DNA of 64,000 bases from Candidatus Nanopelagicales bacterium (GCA_018402235.1 JAGYJJ010000004.1:889256-953255), one strand, 5' to 3'. Positions 1 through 8,635 are shown, counted from the stretch's first letter. Numbers and translations: made by a program. Notes: generated by a model from the letters alone, not told the origin.

Positions 1-432
1 TCCACGTGCCACGAGCGTTGAGTGACTCGTGACTACGAGTTCGCCCGAGACCGTACGGATCTCTGCACGCGTGGTGAGGATGTCATTACCTGCTGCTGAG
101 CGGATGCCATCGATCGTGACGGTTGCTACCAACTCATCACCGGCAACTATGGGACGGGCGTATTCGAACCGCTGATCACCGTGCACCACACGGGTGTAGT
201 CCAGGCCCAAATCCGGATCCATGACAACGTTCTCGGCAGCGGCCATCGACAACCGGATCGCGTAGGTGGGGGGCGCCACCACATCCGAGAAGCCACGGGC
301 GCGAGCGGCATCTACATCGAAGTAGACCTCATCGATCTCACCCAGAGCGCGCGCGAACTCGCGAACCTTCTCTCGTCCCACCAGATAGGGAGCAGACGGT
401 GGATACGAGCGACCGATGAAATCAGGATTCAT
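1..432 (-). CDS. hadA: HadA-like (R)-hydroxyacyl dehydratase subunit, partial
   Basis: The frame is open from an ATG at 432 to the window edge, giving 144 residues of the N-terminal part; the 3' end lies outside. It begins MNPDFIGRSYPP and contains 'VVAPPTYAIRLS', 'VVHGDQRFEYARPI' and 'GDELVATVTIDGI', typical of the FAS1-like (MaoC-like) dehydratase domain. In mycobacteria HadA pairs with HadB to dehydrate 3-hydroxyacyl intermediates in fatty or mycolic acid elongation; here a general fatty-acid or polyketide dehydratase role is the safer reading. The order tRNA-Thr, tRNA-Met, rpmG, hadA matches the common actinobacterial arrangement, which supports the name. HadB should follow to the left, beyond the window. 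Confidence 0.8.
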   Translation of the reverse strand, partial: MNPDFIGRSYPPSAPYLVGREKVREFARALGEIDEVYFDVDAARARGFSDVVAPPTYAIRLSMAAAENVVMDPDLGLDYTRVVHGDQRFEYARPIVAGDELVATVTIDGIRSAAGNDILTTRAEIRTVSGELVVTSHSTLVARG

Positions 433-462
433 GCGAGCGCTGGGTTCGTGAGAACCAAGGAA

Positions 463-630
463 CTAACGCGTTTCCTTGTGCACGGTGTGCTTGTTGCACT
501 TGGGGCAGAACTTCTTCACCTCGAGGCGATCGGGGTCGTTGCGCCGATTCTTCTTGGTGATGTAGTTGCGCTCCTTGCAGTCTTCGCACGCCATGGTGAT
601 CTTCGGCCGTACGTCGGTGGCCTTAGCCAT
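463..630 (-). CDS. rpmG: 50S ribosomal protein bL33
   Basis: A 55-residue basic protein, [19 protein letters not shown]..., carrying two CxxC pairs (CEDC and CPKC) that form the zinc ribbon of the Cys-containing bL33 type. It binds 23S rRNA in the large subunit near the E site. The start ATG at 630 is preceded by GGTAGGAAGAC, a good ribosome binding site. It lies about 70 bases after tRNA-Met on the same strand and 30 bases before hadA, so tRNAs, rpmG and hadA may be co-transcribed. Length and sequence are normal for the family; the four-cysteine form suggests translation of this copy when zinc is available. Confidence 0.95.
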   Translation of the reverse strand: MAKATDVRPKITMACEDCKERNYITKKNRRNDPDRLEVKKFCPKCNKHTVHKETR

Positions 631-703
631 GTCTTCCTACCCTTCGTGCGACTGCTTCGCCGCTTTGCGTGAATCGATCTGTTCGTGTGCAGCTGTTCCT
701 TCG

Positions 704-777
704 TAGCGGGGGCGGGACTTGAACCCGCGACACAGCGATTATGAGCCGCTTGCTCTGCCAGGCTGAGCTACCCCGCC
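704..777 (-). tRNA. tRNA-Met (CAT)
   Basis: A complete cloverleaf of 74 bases can be drawn: acceptor GGCGGGG pairs with CCCCGCT (one G-U), D arm GCTC/GAGC, anticodon stem AGCGG/TCGCT around loop CTCATAA, T arm GCGGG/CCCGC with TTCAAGT. The anticodon is CAT. The first acceptor pair is a G-U, not the 1-72 mismatch of a typical initiator, so this is probably elongator Met; an Ile2 tRNA with modified C34 cannot be excluded. The 3' CCA is not encoded. Confidence 0.93.
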
Positions 778-837
778 TTGCACGGGCGATCCCGAGGTCT
801 CGACGAACTCGAGTTTCCCGACAACATCCGTGCGCCG

Positions 838-910
838 AGCCCCAATACGGAATCGAACCGTAGACCTTCTCCTTACCATGGAGACGCTCTGCCGACTGAG
901 CTATTGGGGC
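838..910 (-). tRNA. tRNA-Thr (GGT)
   Basis: 73 bases folding into a cloverleaf: acceptor GCCCCAA/TTGGGGC, anticodon stem TCTCC/GGAGA with loop ATGGTAA giving anticodon GGT, T arm ACGG-TTCGATT-CCGT. Discriminator base is T, as often for Thr. CCA is not encoded. It lies 60 bases upstream of tRNA-Met on the same strand. Confidence 0.93.
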
Positions 911-1000
911 CTGAAGCCGGTAAAGAGTACCTGGGCCTGCGCCGTGCTCCCACCCCAGCCCCGACCTGCCAAGTGATCACAGATGGGCTTCACTAAAGAC

Positions 1001-1958
1001 ATGTCAACGAATCACGATCACGCAAACCGGCAGCGCTGGACCGTGGCCGAGATGCCCGACCTCACCGGCCGCACGGCTCTGGTGACCGGCGCAAATTCCG
1101 GCCTTGGCTTCTACACCGCCCAGGCCCTGGCCCGCAGCGGAGCCTCGGTCACTATGGCGGTGCGGGACGTGACCAAGGGCAACCAGGCCAAGGAACTCAT
1201 GGGGCCGGTATCGGGCAACCTGGAGGTCTGGCGCCTGGACCTCAGCGACCTCGATTCGGTGCGCACCTTCGCCGACGCCTGGTCCACCGCACACTCAGGC
1301 GGTCTGGATCTGCTCATCAACAACGCCGGGATCATGGCGATCCCCCGGCGTGAGAGCTCCGATGGTCACGAACTGCAGTTCGCCACCAACCATCTCGGCT
1401 CACTTCGCTCTGACCGGCTTACTGTTGCCGGCCCTCGTGGCTATCCCGCACTCGCGGGTGGTGAACGTGTCTTCGAGTGCGCATCGGATGGCCAGGCGCA
1501 TCAACTTCGAGGACCTCATGGGCGAGAAGAAGTACAGCAAATGGGGCGCCTATGGTCAAAGCAAACTCGCAAACCTGCTGTTCACATCCGAACTACAACG
1601 ACGTCTCGCCGCGAACGATCTGAGCGTTACCGCGTCCGCTGCGCACCCGGGTTTCGCCGCTACCAACCTCCAGGGCGTGGGTCCCAGCATGCGCGGCGCA
1701 AAGTTCGAGGGGCGGATTACCGCACTTGCCAGCAACCTCATCGCTCAATCACCCCAAATGGGCGCACTTCCGATCCTGTTCGCCGCCACGATGCCCGGGC
1801 TACCGGGCGACTCCTACGTTGGTCCCGGTGGCCGTGGCGAAGTCAAGGGCCACCCGAAACTTGTCGACCGGTCGCAATCGGCCAAGGACATCTCCCAAGC
1901 TCAGCGCCTGTGGTCAGTGAGCGAGGAACTGACCGAGGTCACCTACCCACTCGATTGA
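1001..1958 (+). CDS. Short-chain dehydrogenase/reductase, frameshifted
   Basis: A classical SDR of about 318 residues when the frame is repaired. The first frame holds the NAD(P)-binding motif TGANSGLG (near residue 34) and NNAG (near 109); the second holds NVSSSAH and the catalytic YxxxK as YGQSKLAN. The frame breaks at 1400: after ...NHLG an extra T must be skipped to read HFALTG, the usual continuation. The sequence resembles the actinobacterial group labelled 'protochlorophyllide reductase-like/retinol dehydrogenase-like oxidoreductase'; the substrate is unknown. ATG at 1001 was chosen over an in-frame ATG at 983; neither has a clear ribosome binding site. The gene sits alone on the plus strand between tRNA-Thr and tRNA-Tyr. 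All motifs survive, so a base-calling error is more likely than a pseudogene. Confidence 0.8.
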
Positions 1959-1980
1959 TGGGCGCAATGGGCGACGCTGG

Positions 1981-2063
1981 TGGCAGGTAGTGGATTCGAA
2001 CCACTGTAGGCATAAGCCGACGGATTTACAGTCCGCTCCCATTGGCCGCTCGGGCAACCTGCC
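1981..2063 (-). tRNA. tRNA-Tyr (GTA)
   Basis: A class II tRNA of 83 bases with a long variable arm: acceptor GGCAGGT/ACCTGCC, anticodon stem CGGA.../TCCG with loop containing GTA, T arm with GGTTCGAATCC. Unlike the two other tRNAs in the window, the 3' CCA is encoded directly after discriminator A (bases 1978-1980). Confidence 0.93.
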
Positions 2064-2113
2064 GTACTGCTGTGCAGCGCGGGACACGATACATGCCTGT
2101 GTGATCGCTTCGA

Positions 2114-2765
2114 TCAGCCCTTCGGTCCCAAGAGAGCAAGGGCACCAGCCATAGATTTCGATGTCTTTATCCGCATGCGCATTTGCTCATCGAAACCGTC
2201 TGCTGGTACCCCAATGAAGTCAGCACCAGCCGCTATCGCGGCCTGCGCATCCCACGTCGAATCACCGATCATCACCGCGCTTGTGGGCTCGACCCCAAGA
2301 AGCCGGCAGGCCTCGAGCACGCCGTGGGGTTCTGGTTTCGGGCGGATGAGTGGATCACGGCCCACCACCACGTCGATCTCCTTATCGATGTCCAGATCGT
2401 GGTGGTCGAGCACCGCGATGGCCACATCGGCCGGAAGCAAGGTCACAACGGCTGTTGGCACCTCTTGCAGTCATCGGTCGGCATTCCGCCACGGTGGGCA
2501 TCAGGTGGGATTGCGCGATCGCAGCTCGTTCGTGTACCGCTATGGCGTCGGAGACCTCGCCCCAGCGGGGGTCACCCAAGAGTGAGTGCAGCACGCTCAT
2601 ACACGCCATCGTCGCTTTATCCCAGTCGGTATCCGGCACCTCTGCGTCAGACCATGATCCGACGAGTTGCCGGACATCGTGAAGCGCCGCTTCGTAATTG
2701 GTGAAGGACTGCAGATCGATCAGGGTTCGATCCAAATCCAGCAACACCGCCCGCGGAGCCCTCAT
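2114..2765 (-). CDS. HAD-superfamily phosphatase, frameshifted
   Basis: About 216 residues after repair. The N-terminal frame starts [15 protein letters not shown], giving HAD motif I DxDxT; the C-terminal frame has motif III lysine in 'RPKPEPHGV' and motif IV '[12 protein letters not shown]'. The frames join near 2461-2480, where one surplus base must be removed; an alternative start for the second frame (GTG at 2461) would leave it without motif I. Architecture fits phosphoglycolate phosphatase-like or pyrophosphatase PpaX-like enzymes with an alpha-helical cap; substrate cannot be read from sequence. The long open stretch upstream of 2765 is not family-like, so the ATG just before the DxD strand is used. 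It is transcribed toward tRNA-Tyr, with YajQ divergent on the other side. Confidence 0.75.
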
Positions 2766-2875
2766 ATTCACAGACTCACACGCCGACGCTCTCAAGGCAG
2801 AGCCTTTCGAAGAACGTTCCGCCGAGCGGCAGTAGGGTCCTTCAGGTTGCAAGGAACCGATTTCGGGAGGGGACC

Positions 2876-3366
2876 ATGGCAGACAGCAGCTTCGACATCG
2901 TCAGTGAAGTCGACAAGCAGGAGGCGGACAATGCCCTTAATCAAGCCGCTAAGGAAGTAACCCAGCGCTTCGACTTCAAGAACACCGGCACCACCATCGA
3001 GTGGAAATCGGACATGGTCGTGGAAATCACCTCCGGGACCGAAGAGCGGGCTCTAGCCGCACTGGATGTTCTGAAGGACAAGGTTGTAAAGCGGGGCATC
3101 AGTTTGAAGGCACTCGACCACGGCGACCCACGTGCCTCGGGCAAGGAATACAAGATCAACGGGACCTTCAAGTCCGGTATCAGTACCGAGCAGGCCAAAA
3201 ACTCAGCAAGTTGATCCGCGATGAAGGCCCCAAGGGAATCAAGACGCAGGTGCAAGGCGACGAACTCCGCGTCACCCATAAGAGTCGCGACGCACTGCAG
3301 GAAGTCATTACTTTGGTCAAAGGGGCTGATCTGGACTTTGCAGTCCAGTTCGTCAACTATCGCTAG
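2876..3366 (+). CDS. YajQ family nucleotide-binding protein, frameshifted
   Basis: The protein starts [16 protein letters not shown] and, with one base restored, runs to 163 residues, the usual YajQ length. Both ferredoxin-like halves are present: '[11 protein letters not shown]' in the first and '[13 protein letters not shown]...[10 protein letters not shown]' in the last. The frame is lost at the A-run 3197-3201: with six A's it reads [18 protein letters not shown], with five it stops after ...KNSAS. YajQ proteins bind nucleotides (cyclic di-GMP in Xanthomonas) or RNA; the role in actinobacteria is not settled. Ribosome binding site GGAGGGG precedes ATG 2876. Its 3' end overlaps the convergent NuoI-like gene by 14 bases. 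Confidence 0.85.
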
Positions 3367-3700
3367 CTGACTCAGCCAACCAACGTGCGAGTTGCTGGGT
3401 GTCCTGACTCAGTCCTGACCGCGTAGACGCGGGATAGTTGAAATCCGGCTTCCACTCGAGGGCATCGAAGGGACACACCTCGATGCAGATGCCGCAGTAC
3501 ATGCACAGGCCATAGTCGATGCGGAAGTCATCGAGCACATTCACGGTGCGGGGCCGCGCTCCTAGCTCCTCTATCTGCTCTGGATGGGAGTCAAGTTCGA
3601 TGCACCACGTGGGGCATTCCTTTACACACAACATGCATGACGTGCATGCGTCCGGAATCAACGCGATAACGCCACGACGCGGAGACGGTTCACTGGTCAT
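3353..3700 (-). CDS. NuoI-like two-[4Fe-4S] ferredoxin-type subunit
   Basis: 115 residues with two complete CxxCxxCxxxCP motifs: [12 protein letters not shown] near residues 19-30 and [12 protein letters not shown] near 66-77. The spacing matches NuoI/TYKY-type complex I subunits, but it is shorter than the full NuoI in the main operon (15767-16342) and has a different tail. It is the last gene of a three-gene unit with NuoB-like and NuoC-like genes and overlaps the NuoC-like gene by 11 bases. Inference: it passes electrons between a ferredoxin-linked donor, perhaps the adjacent KOR, and the N2-type cluster of the NuoB-like partner. A generic dicluster ferredoxin is the alternative. Confidence 0.8.
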   Translation of the reverse strand: MTSEPSPRRGVIALIPDACTSCMLCVKECPTWCIELDSHPEQIEELGARPRTVNVLDDFRIDYGLCMYCGICIEVCPFDALEWKPDFNYPASTRSGLSQDTQQLARWLAESASDS

Positions 3701-4166
3701 CGGTGATCCACTCCACTCTCACTCCCGGTGGCAACTTGCGACGACGACGTCCACTATCAGAGTCCGCGCCCGGCCAGGGCGTCTCCACGCGTGCCTCCAG
3801 CGGCGATGACTTGCGCAGCGGGGTGCGATCTGCACTCCGCAGCAGTAGTGGTTCGGTTGATTCACGCCCTGTGAACTCAACCCCGAACATCTCCGCTGTC
3901 TCACGTTCGTGCCACTCGGCACCGCGGAACATCAAGGCGAGCGAGTCCACCCGGGGAGAATTCGCATCAACCCGGCACGTCACGATCACGCAATCCCCCG
4001 ACCCCGGGTTCACTAAACACACGACCACATCGAGCGCATCAAGTTCGCTTTCCCGATCGATCGCAGTCAGCCAATCGACTACGCCCAACCCTCGTTCAGC
4101 AAAGGAAGCACAGGTTTCCACCCACGCAGTTGGTGCAACCGAAACCACCTCTTGTTCGGTGATCAT
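3690..4166 (-). CDS. NuoC-like 30-kDa subunit paralogue
   Basis: 158 residues. The segment 'GAEWHERETAEMFGVEF' matches the signature of the complex I 30-kDa subunit (compare [14 protein letters not shown] in the main NuoC of this window). Upstream 'WLTAIDRESELDALDVVVCL' fits the family's N-terminal sheet. NuoC is a structural subunit holding NuoB and NuoD together in the peripheral arm. Here it overlaps the NuoB-like gene by 4 bases (ATGA) and the NuoI-like gene by 11, so the three are probably translationally coupled. No NuoD-like partner is encoded next to it, which is unusual because NuoC and NuoD normally act as a pair. Identity is clear; function of this copy is inferred. Confidence 0.8.
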   Translation of the reverse strand: MITEQEVVSVAPTAWVETCASFAERGLGVVDWLTAIDRESELDALDVVVCLVNPGSGDCVIVTCRVDANSPRVDSLALMFRGAEWHERETAEMFGVEFTGRESTEPLLLRSADRTPLRKSSPLEARVETPWPGADSDSGRRRRKLPPGVRVEWITDDQ

Positions 4167-4618
4167 GCCGCCGCCATCGAATCGACCAGGCGTTCGAGTT
4201 CGGCCACCAGGGCCTCCGGGCGAGGTGGGCAGCCCGGCACATAGGACTCCACCGGGAAGGATCGAATGCCCTTCGCCACGGTGGGTGCATCCCAGTAGGG
4301 ACCCCCGCTGGTGGCGCAGGCACCGAAGGACATCACTCGGACCGGTCCTTGCTGGACGAGTTCGGCGTGCAACCGCTCGAGAGCGGGTTCGAGCGCCTCG
4401 GTGATCGTTCCGGCTACCACGAGCACCGTTGCCGTGGGAGGTTCGGGCTTAGGAGGTTCGGCCTCCTCACGCACCAAGAGCCCGGTAGCCGCGGCGGCTT
4501 CCACCTCCAGCGAGCAACAGGCGAGCCCCGCCCCCATCACCTGAACCCGAGCATTGGGCCGAGATGCCAGTCGCCACACGACTAGCAGGTTAGTCGTGGT
4601 CTGGTCATAGACCGCCAT
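4163..4618 (-). CDS. NuoB-like [4Fe-4S] (N2-type) subunit paralogue
   Basis: 151 residues from ATG 4618. All four cysteine ligands of the N2 cluster are present: the CC pair in 'GLACCSLEVEAA', a third in 'FGACATSGG', and the last in '[12 protein letters not shown]'. The main NuoB (24092-24646) has the same set, so this is a second copy. A long open frame continues upstream but overlaps korA antisense and does not resemble NuoB, so the ATG at 4618 is taken. It opens the NuoB-C-I-like unit and is divergent from korA. The family also includes small subunits of [NiFe] hydrogenases; without a large subunit nearby the function remains open. Confidence 0.85.
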   Translation of the reverse strand: MAVYDQTTTNLLVVWRLASRPNARVQVMGAGLACCSLEVEAAAATGLLVREEAEPPKPEPPTATVLVVAGTITEALEPALERLHAELVQQGPVRVMSFGACATSGGPYWDAPTVAKGIRSFPVESYVPGCPPRPEALVAELERLVDSMAAA

Positions 4619-4708
4619 TCGGAACCCGACATGGTCATGCGACACAAAAAAGAGCAGAATGTGACGACCATGGGCTCGCCCTACCCGGGCCACGAAGAAA
4701 CAGGTGAC

Positions 4709-6583
4709 ATGACCAAGCAGGTCGTACAAGTCGACAGGGTCGTGATCAGGTTCGCCGGGGATTCCGGCGACGGTATGCAACTGACCGGCGACCGATTCAC
4801 ATCCGAGGCAGCGTGGATGGGCAATGACCTGCTGACCTTGCCGAACTTCCCAGCTGAGATCCGCGCGCCAGCCGGCACTCTCCCCGGGGTCTCGTCCTTC
4901 CAACTTGCGTTCGCCGATCACGACATCACCACCCCCGGCGACCAGCCGAATGTCCTGGTGGCGATGAACCCGGCAGCTCTCAAGGCGAATATCGGTGACC
5001 TTCCACGTGGATCGGATCTCATCGTCAACACCGACGAGTTCAGCAAGCGAAATCTGGAGAAGGTCGGGTATTTGGCAAGCCCGCTTGAGGACGACTCGCT
5101 TGAGGCCTACCGCGTGCACCCCATTGCCCTCACCTCGATGACCGTTGAGGCACTGAAGGATTTCGACATCACCAAGAAGGAGGCCGAGCGAGCAAAGAAC
5201 ATGTTTGCCCTCGGCCTGCTGCTGTGGCTCTACCACCGGCCAACGGAGGGGACCGTCGAGTTCCTGCGAAAGAAGTTCGCAAACAAGCCGGAGATCATGA
5301 ACGCCAACATTGCGGCGTTCGAAGCAGGCTGGTCCTTCGGTGAGACAACCGAAGAGTTCAGCGTTCAATACGAGGTGAAGCCGGCGCCTATGCCGGCGGG
5401 CACGTATCGGAACATCACCGGAAACCTCGCACTGTCCTACGGCCTCATCGCTGCCTCTGAGCAGTCGGGGCTCACGTTGTTCCTTGGTTCATACCCGATT
5501 ACTCCAGCCTCGGACATCCTGCACGAGCTCAGCAAGCACAAGAGATTCGGCGTGATGACCTTCCAGGCCGAGGATGAGATCGCCGGCATCGGCGCGGCCC
5601 TCGGTGCTTCCTACGCAGGATCCCTCGGCGTGACCACCACCTCCGGGCCAGGAATCGCACTGAAGTCGGAAACCATCGGCCTTGCCGTGTCCTTGGAATT
5701 GCCGCTCATCATCGTGGACGTACAACGAGGTGGTCCCTCAACCGGCCTGCCGACAAAGACCGAACAGTCCGACCTGCTGCAGGCGATGTTTGGACGCAAC
5801 GGTGAATCACCCGTGCCGATCGTGGCGCCGCAAAGTCCCGCAGATTGTTTCGATGCCGCGATCGAAGCGGCCCGCATTGCGGTCACGTATCGCACCCCGG
5901 TGTTCTTGCTGTCCGACGGCTACCTCGCCAACGGCTCCGAGCCCTGGCGTTTGCCCGACCTCGAGACCCTGCCCACGATCGATCCGAACTTCGCCACAGT
6001 TCCCAACCACACCAACGACGACGGCACCGAAGAGTTTTGGCCCTACCAGCGAGATCCCCAGACCCTTGCCCGGCCGTGGGCGATTCCTGGAACCGCCGGG
6101 CTCGAGCACCGCATCGGAGGCCTGGAGAAGGCCGACGGTTCGGGCAATATCTCCTACGACGCCGACAACCACGACCACATGGTTCGTCTGCGCCAGGCAA
6201 AGGTCGATGCCATCGCCCAGACGATCCCTGATCTGGAGGTAGACGATCCCAGCGGCGAGGCGAAGATCTTGATCCTGGGCTGGGGTTCCACGTATGGACC
6301 AATAGGTGCGGCCTGCCAGATCTCCCGCCGCGCCGGCATCAAGGTTGCCCAGGCGCACCTTCGCCACCTGAACCCCTTCCCAAGCAACCTCGAAGAGGTG
6401 CTCCGGCGCTACGACAAGGTGGTGGTTCCCGAGATGAACCTCGGCCAACTCAACATGTTGTTGCGGGCGAAGTTCTTGATCGACACCTACGGCTACAACC
6501 AGGTCCGCGGTCTTCCCTTCAAGTCCTCTGAACTTGTCGACGTCATTACTGAACTGAATCAACAGATGGAAGGCGCGCAATGA
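4709..6583 (+). CDS. korA: 2-oxoacid:ferredoxin oxidoreductase, gamma-alpha fusion subunit
   Basis: About 624 residues. The N-terminal gamma domain begins 'RVVIRFAGDSGDGMQLTG'; the alpha (pyrimidine-binding) domain follows with 'GSYPITPASDILHELSK' and 'FQAEDEIAGIGAALGASYAG', ending in the domain II-like 'ILGWGSTYGPIGAA' region. With KorB it converts 2-oxoglutarate (or a related 2-oxoacid) plus CoA to the acyl-CoA, reducing ferredoxin; in actinobacteria it can replace or supplement 2-oxoglutarate dehydrogenase. In-frame ATGs occur at 4631, 4637, 4670 and 4709; I use 4709, just before the conserved start, because it leaves a 90-base divergent promoter region with the NuoB-like gene. Stop overlaps korB start (ATGA). 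Confidence 0.92.
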   Translation: MTKQVVQVDRVVIRFAGDSGDGMQLTGDRFTSEAAWMGNDLLTLPNFPAEIRAPAGTLPGVSSFQLAFADHDITTPGDQPNVLVAMNPAALKANIGDLPRGSDLIVNTDEFSKRNLEKVGYLASPLEDDSLEAYRVHPIALTSMTVEALKDFDITKKEAERAKNMFALGLLLWLYHRPTEGTVEFLRKKFANKPEIMNANIAAFEAGWSFGETTEEFSVQYEVKPAPMPAGTYRNITGNLALSYGLIAASEQSGLTLFLGSYPITPASDILHELSKHKRFGVMTFQAEDEIAGIGAALGASYAGSLGVTTTSGPGIALKSETIGLAVSLELPLIIVDVQRGGPSTGLPTKTEQSDLLQAMFGRNGESPVPIVAPQSPADCFDAAIEAARIAVTYRTPVFLLSDGYLANGSEPWRLPDLETLPTIDPNFATVPNHTNDDGTEEFWPYQRDPQTLARPWAIPGTAGLEHRIGGLEKADGSGNISYDADNHDHMVRLRQAKVDAIAQTIPDLEVDDPSGEAKILILGWGSTYGPIGAACQISRRAGIKVAQAHLRHLNPFPSNLEEVLRRYDKVVVPEMNLGQLNMLLRAKFLIDTYGYNQVRGLPFKSSELVDVITELNQQMEGAQ

Positions 6584-7638
6584 GCACCGACGCATTCCCG
6601 GCTTTGTCCTTGATCCCCAAGTCCGAGGTGGAGTTGAAGGCAAAGGACTTCAAGACCGACCAAGAGGTTCGGTGGTGCCCCGGCTGCGGCGACTACGCGA
6701 TCCTCGCAGCGGTTCAGGGCTTCATGCCAGAGATGGGGCTGAAGAAGGAGAACATCGTCTTCGTCTCCGGAATCGGGTGCTCATCGCGCTTTCCGTATTA
6801 CATGGACACCTATGGCGTCCACAGCATTCATGGACGTGCGCCCGCGATCGCCACCGGAATCGCCACCACCAGGCCGGACCTGTCCGTGTGGGTGGTGACC
6901 GGTGATGGCGACGCCCTGAGCATTGGCGGCAATCACCTGATCCATGCGCTGCGGCGCAATGTGAACCTCAAAATCCTGCTGTTCAACAATCGGATCTACG
7001 GCCTCACGAAGGGTCAGTACTCCCCTACCTCCGAGCAGGGGAAGATCACTAAGTCCACCCCACAGGGATCTTTGGACTACGCCTTCAACCCGGTGTCTGT
7101 GGCTCTGGGCGCCGAAGCGACTTTCGTCGCCCGCACCATCGATTCAGATCGCAAGCACATGACCGAAGTGCTTCGGGCGGCCGCCGCACATGAAGGATCA
7201 GCACTCATCGAGATCTACCAAAACTGCAACATCTTCAACGATGGCGCATGGGAACCCCTCAAGGAGAACGATGTTCGCGAGGACAACCTCATCCGCTTGA
7301 ATCACGGTGAGCCAATCGTTTTCGGCAACAGCCAGGACAAGTGCGTTATCCGAGATTCCGACGGTCACCTGCAGGTCATGGATGTTGCGGATGTTGACCC
7401 ATCCGACATCATCGTCTTCGATGCCCATGCTAAGGATCCCGGTCTTGCTTTCGGGCTTTCTCGTCTGTACAACCCGCGCACGCTAACCAACACCCCAATC
7501 GGTGTTTTCCGCGCTGTGACCCACCGCGAGGCCTACGATCGCATGGCCCAGCAGCAGGTGGCCGACGTGATCGCCGAAGAGGGCCCGGGGGATTTACGCT
7601 CATTGCTACATGGCAACGACACATGGAGCATTACATGA
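6580..7638 (+). CDS. korB: 2-oxoacid:ferredoxin oxidoreductase beta subunit
   Basis: 352 residues. 'VRWCPGCGDYAILAA' supplies cluster-binding and TPP-domain cysteines, 'VSGIGCSSRFPYYM' a further one, and 'VTGDGDALSIGGNHLIHALRRN' plus 'NNRIYGLTKGQYSPTS' the thiamine diphosphate/Mg2+ site. Typical of the KOR beta subunit that carries TPP and a [4Fe-4S] cluster. It overlaps korA by four bases, and its stop TGA overlaps an ATG at 7635 that is the likely true start of rarD, so three genes appear coupled. The KGQYSPTS segment is usual for the 2-oxoglutarate enzyme, but pyruvate or other 2-oxoacids cannot be excluded from sequence. Confidence 0.92.
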   Translation: MSTDAFPALSLIPKSEVELKAKDFKTDQEVRWCPGCGDYAILAAVQGFMPEMGLKKENIVFVSGIGCSSRFPYYMDTYGVHSIHGRAPAIATGIATTRPDLSVWVVTGDGDALSIGGNHLIHALRRNVNLKILLFNNRIYGLTKGQYSPTSEQGKITKSTPQGSLDYAFNPVSVALGAEATFVARTIDSDRKHMTEVLRAAAAHEGSALIEIYQNCNIFNDGAWEPLKENDVREDNLIRLNHGEPIVFGNSQDKCVIRDSDGHLQVMDVADVDPSDIIVFDAHAKDPGLAFGLSRLYNPRTLTNTPIGVFRAVTHREAYDRMAQQQVADVIAEEGPGDLRSLLHGNDTWSIT

Positions 7639-8625
7639 GAACGCCCATCCATTGATAGCGACAATCAACTGACCGCCAGTGCAAACGAAACAGCAGCCCA
7701 GCAGCACCGCCTGGGGCTGCTTTTCGGCATTCTCGCCTACGCCCTGTGGGGGGCTTTCCCGATCTACTTCGCACTTCTCGATGCGGTCAGTCCCATCGAG
7801 GTGGTCGCCCACCGCATCATTTGGACACTGGTCTTTCTCATCATCGTCATCACCATCGCCAAGACCTGGCGCAGCGTTAAGCGCGCCCTTAACGCCAAGA
7901 CGATCCTCATTTTGCTGGCAGCAGCAGTATTCATCTCGATCAACTGGCTCTTCTACGTATACGCGGTAGCCACGGACCAGGTGGTGCAGGCATCACTGGG
8001 CTACTTCATCAATCCGCTCATCTCGGTGGCACTCGCCGTGATCTTGCTGCGGGAGCGGCTACGCATCACCCAGTGGGTGGCCGTCGCTATTGCGGTCGTG
8101 GCCGTTGCAGTCCTGACGGTCAGTTACGGCTCGGTACCGTGGATCAGCCTGGTTCTCGGCTTCAGTTTCGGCATGTACGGACTTCTCAAGAAAGTGGCCA
8201 ACGTCGGCTCAACCGAGAGTCTCGCGATCGAGACTGCCGCGCTCGCTCCTTTCGCCTTCGCCCTGATGGGATTGTGGGAATGGAATGGTCAAGCTGCGTT
8301 CGTCCTCGACGGTTGGCAGATCAGCATCCTGCTCGTGCTTTTGGGTCCGGTCACCGCGCTGCCACTGCTCGCCTTCGGCGGTGCTGCAACGCGTATTCCC
8401 CTCTCCACGCTTGGTCTGCTGCAGTACATAACGCCGATTCTTCAATTTGCCCTCGGCGTCTTCGTTTTCAACGAGGCAATGCCCGCCAGTCGATGGATCG
8501 GCTTCTTCATCGTATGGACCGCGCTGGTGGTCTTCTCCATCGATGCCTACCGACATTCCCGACAACGCAGTCGCGACCGGGGCAACAAGCTCATCGACGA
8601 ACTAGAAGTGAGTGAACCCACGTAG
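7635..8625 (+). CDS. rarD: RarD-type EamA permease, apparent 5' frameshift
   Basis: The RarD signature runs in one frame from about 7654: 'GILAYALWGAFPIYF', 'VVAHRIIWTL', 'NWLFYVYAV', 'ASLGYFINPL', then ten hydrophobic segments in all. That frame has no ATG, GTG or TTG before GTG 7801, which lies inside the conserved first part. An ATG at 7635, overlapping the korB stop as ATGA, starts MRTPIH and would enter the RarD frame if one T at 7652-7653 were removed, giving about 329 residues. I therefore annotate from 7635. EamA transporters export metabolites such as amino acids; RarD was named for chloramphenicol sensitivity in Pseudomonas, and its substrate is unknown. Confidence 0.82.
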
Positions 8626-8635
8626 TGTTGTGGAT

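Noticed and set aside
971-985. GTGATCAC palindrome upstream of the SDR
   Set aside because: Eight-base palindromes are expected by chance and there is no known operator match.
4619-5368. Long upstream extension of the NuoB-like frame on the minus strand
   Set aside because: It runs antisense through korA and has no similarity to NuoB; the family N terminus begins at ATG 4618.
8626-8635. Terminator hairpin between the convergent rarD and polyprenyl synthase genes
   Set aside because: Ten bases separate the stops and no stem with T-run is visible.
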